DNA of 64,000 nt from Methyloversatilis sp. (GTDB taxonomy: Bacteria; Pseudomonadota; Gammaproteobacteria; Burkholderiales; Rhodocyclaceae). The notes under the pieces are model-generated. The model was not told the origin of the DNA. It did not search any database and saw nothing but the letters and a program-made list of their open reading frames with translations. The position numbers and the translations under genes are program-made. The DNA lies in the NCBI GenBank assembly GCA_016791045.1, contig JAEUNO010000019.1, positions 62,001 through 126,000 on the forward strand. The letters are read 5' to 3'. Positions 1-8,135 of the stretch are shown in pieces (within the stretch, counting starts at the first letter, position 1; each line of letters opens with the position of its first letter).

Positions 1-1346
1 AGATAGATGCTGGAGGCGATCAGCAGCGCCGCCCACGCCAGCATGGTCACCAGGCCGGGCAGTACCGGCGAGGCGATCCAGATGGCGGTGGCCAGCAGCA
101 GCACGCCGAAGAAGCGTTTCACGCCTTCCATCCAGGGCCCGGTGTGCGGCAGCAGCGAACGCGATGCCACACCGACCGCGATCAGCGGCACGCCCATGCC
201 GAGCGCCATGGCGAACAGCGCAAGCCCGCCAAGCACGGCGTCGCCGCTCTGCGCGATGTACAGCAGCGCACCCGCCAGCGGTGCCGCCACGCAGGGACCG
301 ACAATCAGCGCCGACGCGGCGCCCATCAGCAGCAGGCCGCCGATCGAGCCGCGCTGGTGGTTGGCCGTGTCGGACAGGCGTGACTGCAGCGCGGTCGGCA
401 GTTGCAGCTCATAGAAGCCGAACATCGACAGCGACAGCACGACGAACACCAGCGCAAAGCCGCCCAGCACCCAGGCGTTCTGCAGCGCAGCCGACAGCAG
501 GGTGCCGGACAGGCCCGCCGCCACGCCGGCCAGTGCGTAGGTCGCGGCCATGCCCAGCACGTAGGCCGCCGACAGCGCAAACGCGCGGCTGCGCGAAATG
601 TGCGCGCCGTGGCCGACGATGATGCCGGACAGGATGGGCACCATGGGCAGCACGCAGGGCGTGAAGCTCAGCAGCAGCCCGAAACCGAGGAAGCTCACCG
701 CGATCAGCCACAGATTGCCGCTGCGCATCAGGCCGGCGACCATCGACGACTCGTCGCCAGCCGGTGCGGCAGACGGAAGGGACGGTGGCGCCAGCGCAGG
801 CGCTGCCGCCGGTTCCGCCGCCGGCTCGCTGCGCCCGCCCAGCCCGCGCAGGCGGTCGAGCACCGACGCACCCGCTGGCTCGTCGAACCCGGCCGCATTC
901 ACCCGCACCCCGGGGTTGGCCGGGTCGAGCACCAGTATCTGTTCGGACGGCGGATAGCAGATACCGGCGTCGGCGCAGCCCTGCGAACGCACGGTCAGCG
1001 TGATCGGCGTGTCCTGTGCGGCGGTGAGCGGCAGGCGGATCGGCAGCACGCCGCGATGCACTTCGACGTCGCCGAAGATTTCGTCCTTCTTCATCTTGCC
1101 GGGCGGGATGTCGGCGACACCCAGCGCCGCCTGCTCCGCCGCGAAGCCCAGCTTGTCGCGGTACAGGTAGTAGCCGTCGGCGATGTCGAAGCGCACTTCG
1201 ACCGTCGTCGCATCGACCACCGTGGCCGACAGCCGGAACGCCTGCTCAAGCGGCAACAGCGCGGGCTCGGCCCGGGCCAGGACGCCGACCGACAGGATCA
1301 GCAGAAGGCTCAGCGCGCGCAACACGCGGGGCAGCAAGGGAATCAT
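1..1346 (-). CDS. dsbD: Thiol:disulfide interchange protein DsbD (partial, C-terminus beyond window)
   Basis: Membrane protein that passes electrons from cytoplasmic thioredoxin to periplasmic DsbC/DsbG and cytochrome c maturation. About 448 residues are visible from the ATG at 1346. Residues 1-26 look like a signal peptide. The periplasmic alpha domain has the C-ADAGI-C-YPP pair at C124 and C130, followed by an Ala/Pro-rich linker (about 172-198). The transmembrane beta domain starts near residue 205 with its redox cysteines in FTPC(231)VLP and VGPC(352)VAAP. The frame stays open to base 1, so the last helices and the thioredoxin-like gamma domain lie outside the window. It follows cutA by 43 bases on the same strand, the classical cutA-dsbD order. 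Confidence 0.95.
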   Translation of the reverse strand, partial: MIPLLPRVLRALSLLLILSVGVLARAEPALLPLEQAFRLSATVVDATTVEVRFDIADGYYLYRDKLGFAAEQAALGVADIPPGKMKKDEIFGDVEVHRGVLPIRLPLTAAQDTPITLTVRSQGCADAGICYPPSEQILVLDPANPGVRVNAAGFDEPAGASVLDRLRGLGGRSEPAAEPAAAPALAPPSLPSAAPAGDESSMVAGLMRSGNLWLIAVSFLGFGLLLSFTPCVLPMVPILSGIIVGHGAHISRSRAFALSAAYVLGMAATYALAGVAAGLSGTLLSAALQNAWVLGGFALVFVVLSLSMFGFYELQLPTALQSRLSDTANHQRGSIGGLLLMGAASALIVGPCVAAPLAGALLYIAQSGDAVLGGLALFAMALGMGVPLIAVGVASRSLLPHTGPWMEGVKRFFGVLLLATAIWIASPVLPGLVTMLAWAALLIASSIY

Positions 1347-1389
1347 CGGCAGCCCTTCACGGGCGGAACATTGGTGGGAAGAACTGGCA

Positions 1390-1731
1390 TCAGGCACTCG
1401 GGGCATCCGGTCGGGTGTGCTCACCGACCCAGGTCAGGTATTCATCCAGGCCGCGCTCGACCGGCACGGCAATGATTTCGGGCAGTTCGTAAGGATGGGC
1501 GGCACGCAATGCAGCCGCCAGCGCATCGTAGGCGGCTGCGCCTGTCTTGATGGTCAGCGGTACTTCCTGCGCGTCCTCGACCGCGCCCTGCCACCGGTAG
1601 ATGGACCGGACCGGCGCACCGATGCTGACACAGGCGGCCAGACCGCGCGCCACCAGATCGCGCGCGATGCGCGTGGCCGTGGCTTCGTCCGGCAGCGTGG
1701 TCAGCACCAGCAGCATGCGTGCGTCGCTCAT
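1390..1731 (-). CDS. cutA: Divalent-cation tolerance protein CutA
   Basis: Small trimeric ferredoxin-fold protein of the CutA1 family, 113 residues, the usual family length. The body shows the conserved core TTLPDEATATRIARDLV, LAACV, YRWQGAVEDAQEV and the C-terminal HPYELPEIIAVPV stretch. An ATG nine codons upstream exists, but I chose 1731 because it gives an ATGA overlap with the preceding hydrolase and the normal CutA N-terminus. The family is linked to copper tolerance and is often beside dsbD, as here; the exact biochemical role is unsettled. Confidence 0.95.
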   Translation of the reverse strand: MSDARMLLVLTTLPDEATATRIARDLVARGLAACVSIGAPVRSIYRWQGAVEDAQEVPLTIKTGAAAYDALAAALRAAHPYELPEIIAVPVERGLDEYLTWVGEHTRPDAPSA

Positions 1732-2393
1732 GGTCCGGCTGGCGCGGTGGCACGCCACCAGCGCTCGATCAGCAGGCGCAGCACATGCAGCCGACCGTGG
1801 AAGAAGTGGTCCGCTTCGCCGAGCACGCTGACCGGCAGGTTCTGCGGCGCGGCCCAGGCCAGCACGTGCGCCAGCGGCACGACCTGATCGCGCTCGCCAT
1901 GAATCACCAGCGCATCCTCGCGCACCGGACCCGGTGCGTAATGGCGGATGCCCTCGACCGTTCCGGCGGCCAGCCCGACCAGCACCATGCCGGCGACCGG
2001 CTCTCCGCGCACGGCCAGCGCATCGGCCACCCGGGTGGTCACGTAGGCGCCGAAGGAAAAGCCGGCGACGATGACCGGCAGCGGGCCGAAGCGCGCCCGT
2101 GCATGGTCGATCACCGCCAGCTGGTCATCGGTTTCGCCGCGCCCTTCATCGTGCGTGCCCTCGGTCCTGCCGACACCGCGGAACTGCGCGCGCAGCGCAA
2201 CGCAGCCCAGCTCGCGCAGCGCGCGCGCCACCGTCAGCACGACCTTGTTGTCCATCGTGCCGCCGTACAGCGGATGCGGATGACCGACCAGCGCAATCGC
2301 ACGCGGCGCGCCGTCCGGCAGTTCGGTCAGCGTTTCGATTGCGCCGACCGGGCCGGCGATCACGCCGCGTTCGGACTGTATGCGTGCGCTCAT
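1728..2393 (-). CDS. Alpha/beta hydrolase (COG2945-type)
   Basis: Soluble serine hydrolase of 221 residues. It has the family opening GHPHPLYGGTMDNKVV near residues 37-52, the nucleophile elbow GFSFG (about 110-114), a GERD acid-residue segment and a DHFFHGR histidine segment near the C-terminus, so the Ser-Asp-His triad appears complete. COG2945 proteins are predicted esterases or acyl-peptide hydrolases without a firmly known substrate. It overlaps cutA by ATGA and shares one base with the ferredoxin gene before it, indicating translational coupling. Confidence 0.88.
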   Translation of the reverse strand: MSARIQSERGVIAGPVGAIETLTELPDGAPRAIALVGHPHPLYGGTMDNKVVLTVARALRELGCVALRAQFRGVGRTEGTHDEGRGETDDQLAVIDHARARFGPLPVIVAGFSFGAYVTTRVADALAVRGEPVAGMVLVGLAAGTVEGIRHYAPGPVREDALVIHGERDQVVPLAHVLAWAAPQNLPVSVLGEADHFFHGRLHVLRLLIERWWRATAPAGP

Positions 2394-2701
2394 CAGACTT
2401 TCAGCCGCTCGACCACGCGGTCATTGACCAGATGTTCTTCGATGATCTCGTCGATGTCTTCCTGATCGACATAGGTGTACCAGACCGCTTCCGGGTAGAT
2501 GACCATGACCGGTCCTTCGCTGCAGCGGTCGAGGCAGCCCGCCATGTTGACGCGTGCCTTGCCTTCGCCCGACAGGCCGAGCGCCTTGACGCGCTTCTTG
2601 GCGTAGTCGCGCAGCCCGGCGGCACCCAGGCTGTTGCAGCACTGCTCACCTTCGGGCCGCTGGTTGCAGCAGAAAAACACATGGTGCTTGAAGTGGCTCA
2701 T
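2393..2701 (-). CDS. Thioredoxin-like [2Fe-2S] ferredoxin
   Basis: A 102-residue soluble protein of the thioredoxin-like [2Fe-2S] ferredoxin family. The N-terminus HHVFFCCNQRPEGEQCC and the later MAGCLDRCSEGP segment carry the cysteine clusters expected to hold the iron-sulphur centre. Such small proteins are widespread in proteobacteria; a specific partner is unknown. The stop shares one base with the start of the hydrolase gene (TGATG), so the two are probably co-translated. Confidence 0.87.
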   Translation of the reverse strand: MSHFKHHVFFCCNQRPEGEQCCNSLGAAGLRDYAKKRVKALGLSGEGKARVNMAGCLDRCSEGPVMVIYPEAVWYTYVDQEDIDEIIEEHLVNDRVVERLKV

Positions 2702-2755
2702 CGGCCGGCCTCCGGATAGGTAAGGAGTCGTATGTGGACGATCGTCAGACCGTGA

Positions 2756-3847
2756 TTATCGGTGATCGTGGGCGGCATGTCGGCTGCGTCCTTCGCGTGC
2801 CTGCAGCGCCATCAGGTACGGCAGGGCGAAATACGGCCACAGCGCCGACGCCAGCCGCGTCAGGCCGCTGAAGTTGAAGAAGTGTCCGGCTCGCCATGCA
2901 TCCGACACCGCCGACGGGTAAGGGTTGTCCGGCGCGAGATTCACCAGCGCGACACCCGCCAGCAGCGCCAGGGCAGCCAGCGCGAAACGCAGCGTGGCCG
3001 GGAGCCACAGCACGACGCCCAGCGCCAGCGCCCCGGCCAGGAGTCCGACCAGCGCACCGGGCGTGGCCCACAGCCAGGCACCGCCGCCGGGTACCAGCAC
3101 CGCACCCGACCCCGCCTTGACGGCCAGCGCGATGACGAAACCGCTGGCCAGCAGCCACAGGCTGCGGGCGCGCATGCTGTGCCAGCCGATCACGCCGACG
3201 CCCACCATGGCGCAGATGCAGGCGCCGATCTCGACCGCGCGGTAGCGGCGTTCGGTGAAATCGACCGGCGGCGGCAGGCCGAACAGGTCGCGCAGGTCAC
3301 CCAGACCGAACAGCGGCGTGTCGGGATCGATCTGCGCCACCCACCACAGACACAGCAGCACCAGCGCGATGTCGCCGGTGTGGCCGCGCACGATGCGCCG
3401 GGTGCGCCAGCGGGCCAGCGCGCCGCCATCATTGAGCACACCGCCCCAGCGCCAGCCGATCAGTGCGCCGATCGCGGCCCCGAGCAGGTTCGACAGCACG
3501 TCCAGATTCGACGGCACACGGCTCGGCAGGTAGTGCTGCAGCAGTTCCAGGCCGATCGACAGCCCGCTCGCCAGCACGATCGCCAGCAGCAGCGCCGGCG
3601 TGCGCCGCAACCCGGGCGCCGCAGCCGGCACCAGCAGGAAGCCGAGCGGCAGGTATCCCAGCGCATTGGCAACCACGTCGAAGCGCGTCCAGTAGCGCGG
3701 CCACGGCGCGGTCAGGAAATCGAGCAGGTGGTCGCCGGCGGCGCGGAACTCGCCGAGCGGGTGCAGGCTGGCGTAGGCGATCAGCAGCGCCCACGCGATG
3801 GCAAGGTGGCGTGCCAGCTGGGTGGTGTGCGGGCCGGATCGGATCAT
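2756..3847 (-). CDS. VanZ-family membrane protein
   Basis: Integral membrane protein of 363 residues. The N-terminal half has the VanZ-like pattern: a first helix, the ASLHPLGEFRA loop, a conserved DVVANALGYLPLGFLL helix and the PSNLDVLSNLLGA segment. The C-terminal half has several further hydrophobic helices. The frame can be extended 43 codons upstream, but the ATG at 3847 overlaps the preceding stop (ATGA) and begins the domain correctly. VanZ proteins are named for teicoplanin resistance, but most housekeeping homologues are of unknown function; no glycopeptide-resistance genes are nearby. Confidence 0.85.
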   Translation of the reverse strand: MIRSGPHTTQLARHLAIAWALLIAYASLHPLGEFRAAGDHLLDFLTAPWPRYWTRFDVVANALGYLPLGFLLVPAAAPGLRRTPALLLAIVLASGLSIGLELLQHYLPSRVPSNLDVLSNLLGAAIGALIGWRWGGVLNDGGALARWRTRRIVRGHTGDIALVLLCLWWVAQIDPDTPLFGLGDLRDLFGLPPPVDFTERRYRAVEIGACICAMVGVGVIGWHSMRARSLWLLASGFVIALAVKAGSGAVLVPGGGAWLWATPGALVGLLAGALALGVVLWLPATLRFALAALALLAGVALVNLAPDNPYPSAVSDAWRAGHFFNFSGLTRLASALWPYFALPYLMALQAREGRSRHAAHDHR

Positions 3848-4254
3848 GCCAGCAGCGCGGCCAGGGCGACGTAGCGCGCGCCCTTGCCCAGCCCCATCAT
3901 CAGCGCGCTGCGCCAGGGCGGCAGGCGCAGCCAGCCGGCTGCGACGCACAGCGCATCGCCGACGAACGGCGTCCACGACAGCAGCAGCACCGGCGTGCCG
4001 TGCCGGCGCACGAATTCGAGCCGTTCCGGCAGCGCCCGCCCGGGAATCAGCCGCCCCATCCAGTAACTCGCCATGCCGCCAGCCGTATTGCCCAGCGTGG
4101 CGAGCAGCACGGCCGCAACACGCTGTTCCGGATGTGCCGTGACGACCGCCATGAACATCGGCTCGGAGCCGACCGGCAGTACCGTCGCCGCGAGGAAGCT
4201 GGCGATGAACAGGCCGCCCAGACTGGCTTCGGCGCCGGGCATCCAGTCCATCAT
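3844..4254 (-). CDS. YqaA-family (SNARE-associated/DedA-like) small membrane protein
   Basis: Membrane protein of about 136 residues of the YqaA group (COG1238), a short relative of DedA flippase-like proteins. Visible features are SFLAATVLPVGSEP near the N-terminus, the GNTAGGMASYWMGR motif, and SWTPFVGDALCVAAGWLR, matching the re-entrant loops of the family. Two adjacent ATG codons (4254 and 4251) are possible starts; 26 upstream codons that remain open look non-coding. It is translationally coupled to the VanZ gene. The substrate is not known. Confidence 0.85.
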   Translation of the reverse strand: MMDWMPGAEASLGGLFIASFLAATVLPVGSEPMFMAVVTAHPEQRVAAVLLATLGNTAGGMASYWMGRLIPGRALPERLEFVRRHGTPVLLLSWTPFVGDALCVAAGWLRLPPWRSALMMGLGKGARYVALAALLA

Positions 4255-4367
4255 GGCGATGCGGCGCGCGCGCGCGGCATTTGCCGGCAGAGCGCGCGCG
4301 CTGCTAGGCTTGCGCCCTTGTGCGCCGGCCATTCCCGCGACGGCGCGCGCAAGGCTGTATCCCCATC

Positions 4368-5879
4368 ATGCACATCGACTACCTCGAAAAGATCCTGAAC
4401 GCGCAAGTGTACGACGTGGCGATCGAAACGCCGCTCGACCTCGCCCCGAACCTGTCGCGGCGCATCGGCAATACCGTGCTGTTCAAGCGAGAGGACATGC
4501 AGCCGGTGTTCTCGTTCAAGCTGCGCGGCGCCTACAACAAGCTGGCCAACATGTCGCCCGAGGCGCGCGCGCGCGGCGTCATCTGCGCCTCGGCCGGCAA
4601 TCACGCGCAGGGCGTGGCGCTGTCGGCGGCGAAGCTGGGATGTCGTGCGGTCATCGTCATGCCGACGACGACACCGCGCATCAAGGTCGATGCGGTCGCG
4701 GCACGCGGCGGAGAGGTGGTGCTGGCGGGCGAATCCTACGACGAAGCCTACGCCCATGCGCGCACGCTCGAAGCAGAACAGGGCCTGACCTTCGTGCACC
4801 CCTTCGACGATCCGGACGTGATCGCCGGTCAGGGCACGATAGGCGTCGAAATCCTGCGTCAGCATCCGAAACCGATCGACGCGGTGTTCTGCTGCGTGGG
4901 CGGCGGCGGGCTGGTGGCCGGCGTCGCGGCCTACATCAAGCGGCTGCGGCCGAACACCCGCATCATCGGCGTCGAAGCGTCGGACGCCGACGCGATGGCG
5001 CAGTCGCTGGCGGCCGGCCGGCGCATCCAGCTCGACAGCGTCGGGCTGTTCGCCGACGGCGCGGCGGTCAAGCTGGTCGGCGAGGAAACCTTCCGGCTGG
5101 CGCAACAGTATGTCGACGAAATGGTGCTGGTCGATACCGACGCCATCTGCGCGGCGATCAAGGACGTGTTCGAGGACACCCGCTCGATTCTCGAACCGGC
5201 CGGCGCGCTCGCGGTGGCCGGCGCCAAGGCCTGGGCGGCGAAGAACAACGTGAAGGGCGCGACGCTGGTGGCGATCGCCTCCGGCGCCAACATGAACTTC
5301 GACCGTCTGCGCTTCGTCGCCGAACGCGCCGAGATCGGCGAGTCGCGCGAAGCGGTGCTGGCGGTCACGCTGCCGGAGCGGCCCGGTGCGTACCGCGAGC
5401 TGGTGGCGCTGTTCGGGCGGCGCAACATCACCGAACTGAATTACCGCTACAAGGACGCGAAAGAGGCGCACGCCTTCGTCGGCGTGCAGGTGTCGGGGCG
5501 CGACGAGGCAGCCGAGCTGGTGCGCCATCTGGTGGCGAACGGCTATCCAGCGCTCGATCTGACCGACGACGAACTGGCCAAGCTGCACGTCCGCTACATG
5601 GTCGGCGGGCGCAGCCCGGAAGCCGGCCAGGAACAGGTATACCGCTTCGAGTTTCCGGAACGTCCGGGCGCGCTGATGAAGTTCCTCGAAGCGATGAGCC
5701 GCGACTGGAACATCAGCCTGTTCCATTACCGCAATCACGGCGCCGACTATGGTCGTGTGCTGGTCGGCATGCAGGTGCCGGCGGGCGATCGGGCCGCGTT
5801 GCAGGCCTTCCTCGACGCGCTCGGCTACGCCTACCGCGACGAAACCGACAACCCGGCCTACAAGCTCTTCCTCGGATGA
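4368..5879 (+). CDS. ilvA: Threonine ammonia-lyase, biosynthetic (threonine deaminase)
   Basis: PLP enzyme converting L-threonine to 2-oxobutanoate and ammonia, the first committed step to isoleucine. It has 503 residues, the size of the long biosynthetic form. The PLP lysine is K51 in SFKLRGAYNK, the phosphate-binding glycine loop is CVGGGGLVAG (about 182-191), and the C-terminus carries two ACT-like regulatory domains, one beginning at LPERPGAYRELV and one at FPERPGALMKFL, which bind isoleucine and valine. The start at 4368 gives the standard MHIDYLEKIL N-terminus. The stop overlaps the next gene's ATG. Confidence 0.97.
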   Translation: MHIDYLEKILNAQVYDVAIETPLDLAPNLSRRIGNTVLFKREDMQPVFSFKLRGAYNKLANMSPEARARGVICASAGNHAQGVALSAAKLGCRAVIVMPTTTPRIKVDAVAARGGEVVLAGESYDEAYAHARTLEAEQGLTFVHPFDDPDVIAGQGTIGVEILRQHPKPIDAVFCCVGGGGLVAGVAAYIKRLRPNTRIIGVEASDADAMAQSLAAGRRIQLDSVGLFADGAAVKLVGEETFRLAQQYVDEMVLVDTDAICAAIKDVFEDTRSILEPAGALAVAGAKAWAAKNNVKGATLVAIASGANMNFDRLRFVAERAEIGESREAVLAVTLPERPGAYRELVALFGRRNITELNYRYKDAKEAHAFVGVQVSGRDEAAELVRHLVANGYPALDLTDDELAKLHVRYMVGGRSPEAGQEQVYRFEFPERPGALMKFLEAMSRDWNISLFHYRNHGADYGRVLVGMQVPAGDRAALQAFLDALGYAYRDETDNPAYKLFLG

Positions 5880-6844
5880 AACCTTCGCTGTTCGCAGGGC
5901 TGGTGGCGCTGCTGTCCGGCGTACTGACCAGCGCCACCGCACTGGCCGGCCCGCTCGCCTACATCACGAACCAGGGCTCGCACGACGTCAGCGTGGTCGA
6001 TGTCGACACATCGCGCGTGATCGCCGCGCTGCCGGCCGGCAAGTCTCCAGCCGGCGTGTGGGTCAGCGAGGCGGCGGGCAAGGCCTTCATCAGCAGCCCG
6101 GACAGTGCCAGCATCACCGTCATCGATCTGGCGACACGTCAGGTCACCGGCAGCATCCCTGCCGGCAAGAGCCCGGTCGGCATCACCGTGACGCCGGACG
6201 GCCGACGACTGCTGGTGGCGGACTGGTTTTCGCACCGCGTGCTGGTGTTCGACGCGGCCACGCACGCCGCGCTGGGCGAGATCGCGGTCGGCAACGCACC
6301 GGCCGGACTGGTCGCCTCACCCGACAGTCGTACCGCGTGGGTGGCCAATCGCGACGACAACGTTGTCGGCGTGCTCGACCTCGCGCAGATGAAGCAGGTG
6401 TCGACGATTGCGGTCGGCAATCATCCGTTCGCACTGGAACTGTCGGCCGACGGGCGCACGCTGTATGCGCTGAACGTGTGGAGCAATGACGTGTCGGTGG
6501 TGGACATCGCACAGCAGCGCACCGTCGCGACGCTGCCGGTCGGCAAGGGGCCTTACGGCATCGCGTTTTCGGACGACGGCGCGCGCGCCTATGTGACCAA
6601 TCAGCAGGGCGACAGCGTGTCGGTCATCGACACCGCGCAACGTCAGGTCATCGCGACCTGGCCTTCGGTCGTTTATCCCGAGGGCGTCGCGGTGACCGGC
6701 AATACACTGCTGGTCGTCAGCTGGATGGACGATCTGGTCGGCGTGTTCGACGCGCAGACCGGTGCAGCGCGCGGCACCATCGAGCTGGGCCGCAACCCGC
6801 GCGGCTTCGGCCGCTTCATCCATCGCCCGCCGCCCGTACATTGA
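5876..6844 (+). CDS. Secreted YVTN-type beta-propeller repeat protein
   Basis: Protein of 322 residues with an N-terminal signal peptide (about 1-25, ending ATALA-GP). The rest is a series of roughly 42-residue repeats of the YVTN/YncE kind: AYITNQGSHDVSVVDVD, AFISSPDSASITVID, AWVANRDDNVVGVLD, LYALNVWSNDVSVVD and AYVTNQQGDSVSVID, consistent with a seven-bladed propeller. Propellers of this group are periplasmic binding or scaffold proteins and sometimes accompany quinoprotein dehydrogenases; no such enzyme is next to it here. It is coupled to ilvA by an ATGA overlap, which looks fortuitous rather than metabolic. Confidence 0.85.
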   Translation: MKPSLFAGLVALLSGVLTSATALAGPLAYITNQGSHDVSVVDVDTSRVIAALPAGKSPAGVWVSEAAGKAFISSPDSASITVIDLATRQVTGSIPAGKSPVGITVTPDGRRLLVADWFSHRVLVFDAATHAALGEIAVGNAPAGLVASPDSRTAWVANRDDNVVGVLDLAQMKQVSTIAVGNHPFALELSADGRTLYALNVWSNDVSVVDIAQQRTVATLPVGKGPYGIAFSDDGARAYVTNQQGDSVSVIDTAQRQVIATWPSVVYPEGVAVTGNTLLVVSWMDDLVGVFDAQTGAARGTIELGRNPRGFGRFIHRPPPVH

Positions 6845-6923
6845 TCGCTGCGGCGCTTGCGGCTATCGTCGCGGCCTTTGCAGCGCCCTGGCAGCAACCG
6901 TTTTTGACAACCGAGGAGACATC

Positions 6924-7451
6924 ATGCGCGCAGTTTCGGCGTTCATCATCATGCTGGCCGCATCCCTTGCCGCCACCTTCGCCCACGCCCACGGCCCGAC
7001 GCGCCAGAAGGCCTTCGAATCGATCACGATCAAGGCCAGCCCGGAAGCCGTCTGGGACAAGGTCGGCGACTTCACGAAGCTGCATGGCTGGCATCCCGCG
7101 GTCGAAAGCAGCACGGCCACCAATCGCAGCGAAGTCGGTTCGGTCCGCACCTTGAATCTCAAGGGTGGTGGTCAGGTCATCGAAACGCTGGAGTCCATCG
7201 ACCCGGCCGCGAAGAAGTTTTCCTATCGCGCCAAGGATGGCGGCGCGCTGCCGGTCACCAACTACAGCTCCAACATGACGGTGAAGGCCGGCGAAGGCGG
7301 CACCACGGTGGTGGAATGGCGCGGCGCCTTTTACCGCAAGTACATGAACAATGACCCGCCGAAGGGCGAGGACGACGAAGCCGCACTGAGCGCCATCACC
7401 GGTGTTTACAAGAGCGGTCTGGAAAACCTGAAGGCCGTGCTGGAAAAGTAG
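6924..7451 (+). CDS. Periplasmic SRPBCC (START-like) family protein
   Basis: Protein of 175 residues with a clear signal peptide (MRAVSAFIIMLAASLAATFAHA). The mature part is a polyketide-cyclase/START-like fold: ESITIKASPEAVWDKVGDF at its start, a GWHPAVESS strand and the long C-terminal helix (AALSAITGVYKSGLENLKAVL). The family binds hydrophobic ligands; secretion to the periplasm is less common. The ATG at 6924 has a GAGGAG ribosome site 7 bases upstream. It lies 79 bases after the propeller gene and before a strong terminator, so the two may share a transcript and a pathway. Confidence 0.8.
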   Translation: MRAVSAFIIMLAASLAATFAHAHGPTRQKAFESITIKASPEAVWDKVGDFTKLHGWHPAVESSTATNRSEVGSVRTLNLKGGGQVIETLESIDPAAKKFSYRAKDGGALPVTNYSSNMTVKAGEGGTTVVEWRGAFYRKYMNNDPPKGEDDEAALSAITGVYKSGLENLKAVLEK

Positions 7452-7470
7452 GCGGCCCGGGTGACGCGGA

Positions 7471-7497
7471 AGCCGGCGCCTGCGCCGGCTTTTTTTC
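7471..7497 (+). terminator. Rho-independent terminator after the SRPBCC gene
   Basis: Perfect 8-bp stem AGCCGGCG/CGCCGGCT with a 4-base loop, followed directly by a run of T. It ends the ilvA-propeller-SRPBCC run and separates it from the convergent cyclo-ligase gene. Confidence 0.85.
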
Positions 7498-7506
7498 GCC
7501 TTTCGA

Positions 7507-8091
7507 TCAGCGGTGGGGGCCGGACACGCCCGCTTCGGTGACGATCCAGTCCATCGGAATGTCGTGCGGTTGCGGATCGAGATCGTCGAGTCGCCCGTCC
7601 TCGATGGCGATGCCGACGGCGCGCGGCGAGGGCGTGAGCGCGGCCAGCGTGCGGTCGAAGTGGCCGGCGCCGTAACCGAGCCTGAACCCGCGCGCGTCGA
7701 AACCGTTGCACGGAATCAGCAGCAGCGCCGGCACCACCGACGGGCCTTCCGCCGGATAGGGGATGCCGTAACGATCGGTCGCCATCGGGCTTTCAGGTGT
7801 CCAGCGGCGGAAAGTCATCGGCTGGCCTTTTTCCCCGACCACCGGCAGTGCGGCCCAGCGCACGGCATCGCCGGCCAGCCAGTCGCGCACGACGGCCAGC
7901 GCATCGAATTCGCCGCGGTAGGGCCAGGTGAAGCCGATCGAGGCCGGTGCGAGCTGCGCCAGCAAAGCCTCCAGGTGGCCGGCGATGGCGGCATGCCATG
8001 GGGCCAGCGTGGCCGCCGGCATGGCTTCACGCCGGGTAACCAGCGTCAGGCGAAGTGCGCGCCGTCGGGCGCGATCGTCGGGAACATTCAC
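7507..8091 (-). CDS. fau: 5-formyltetrahydrofolate cyclo-ligase
   Basis: ATP-dependent enzyme turning 5-formyl-THF into 5,10-methenyl-THF, a folate salvage step. It has 194 residues, normal for the family. The N-terminal basic helix (DDRARRRALRLTLVTRRE) and the C-terminal ligand loop GYGAGHFDRTL, equivalent to the family GYGGGYYDR motif, are present, together with PALLLIPCNGFDARGFRLG. In many proteobacteria this gene follows zapA and the 6S RNA gene; here it sits about 34 kb away from them. Confidence 0.93.
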   Translation of the reverse strand: MNVPDDRARRRALRLTLVTRREAMPAATLAPWHAAIAGHLEALLAQLAPASIGFTWPYRGEFDALAVVRDWLAGDAVRWAALPVVGEKGQPMTFRRWTPESPMATDRYGIPYPAEGPSVVPALLLIPCNGFDARGFRLGYGAGHFDRTLAALTPSPRAVGIAIEDGRLDDLDPQPHDIPMDWIVTEAGVSGPHR

Positions 8092-8135
8092 GTGCGGGCG
8101 GTATCATGAGTATCAGCAAGCGAAAACGATAGCAG

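Noticed and set aside
4251-5942. Minus-strand open frame of 563 codons opposite ilvA
   Set aside because: It is the antisense of a well supported ilvA gene and has no recognisable domain or ribosome site.
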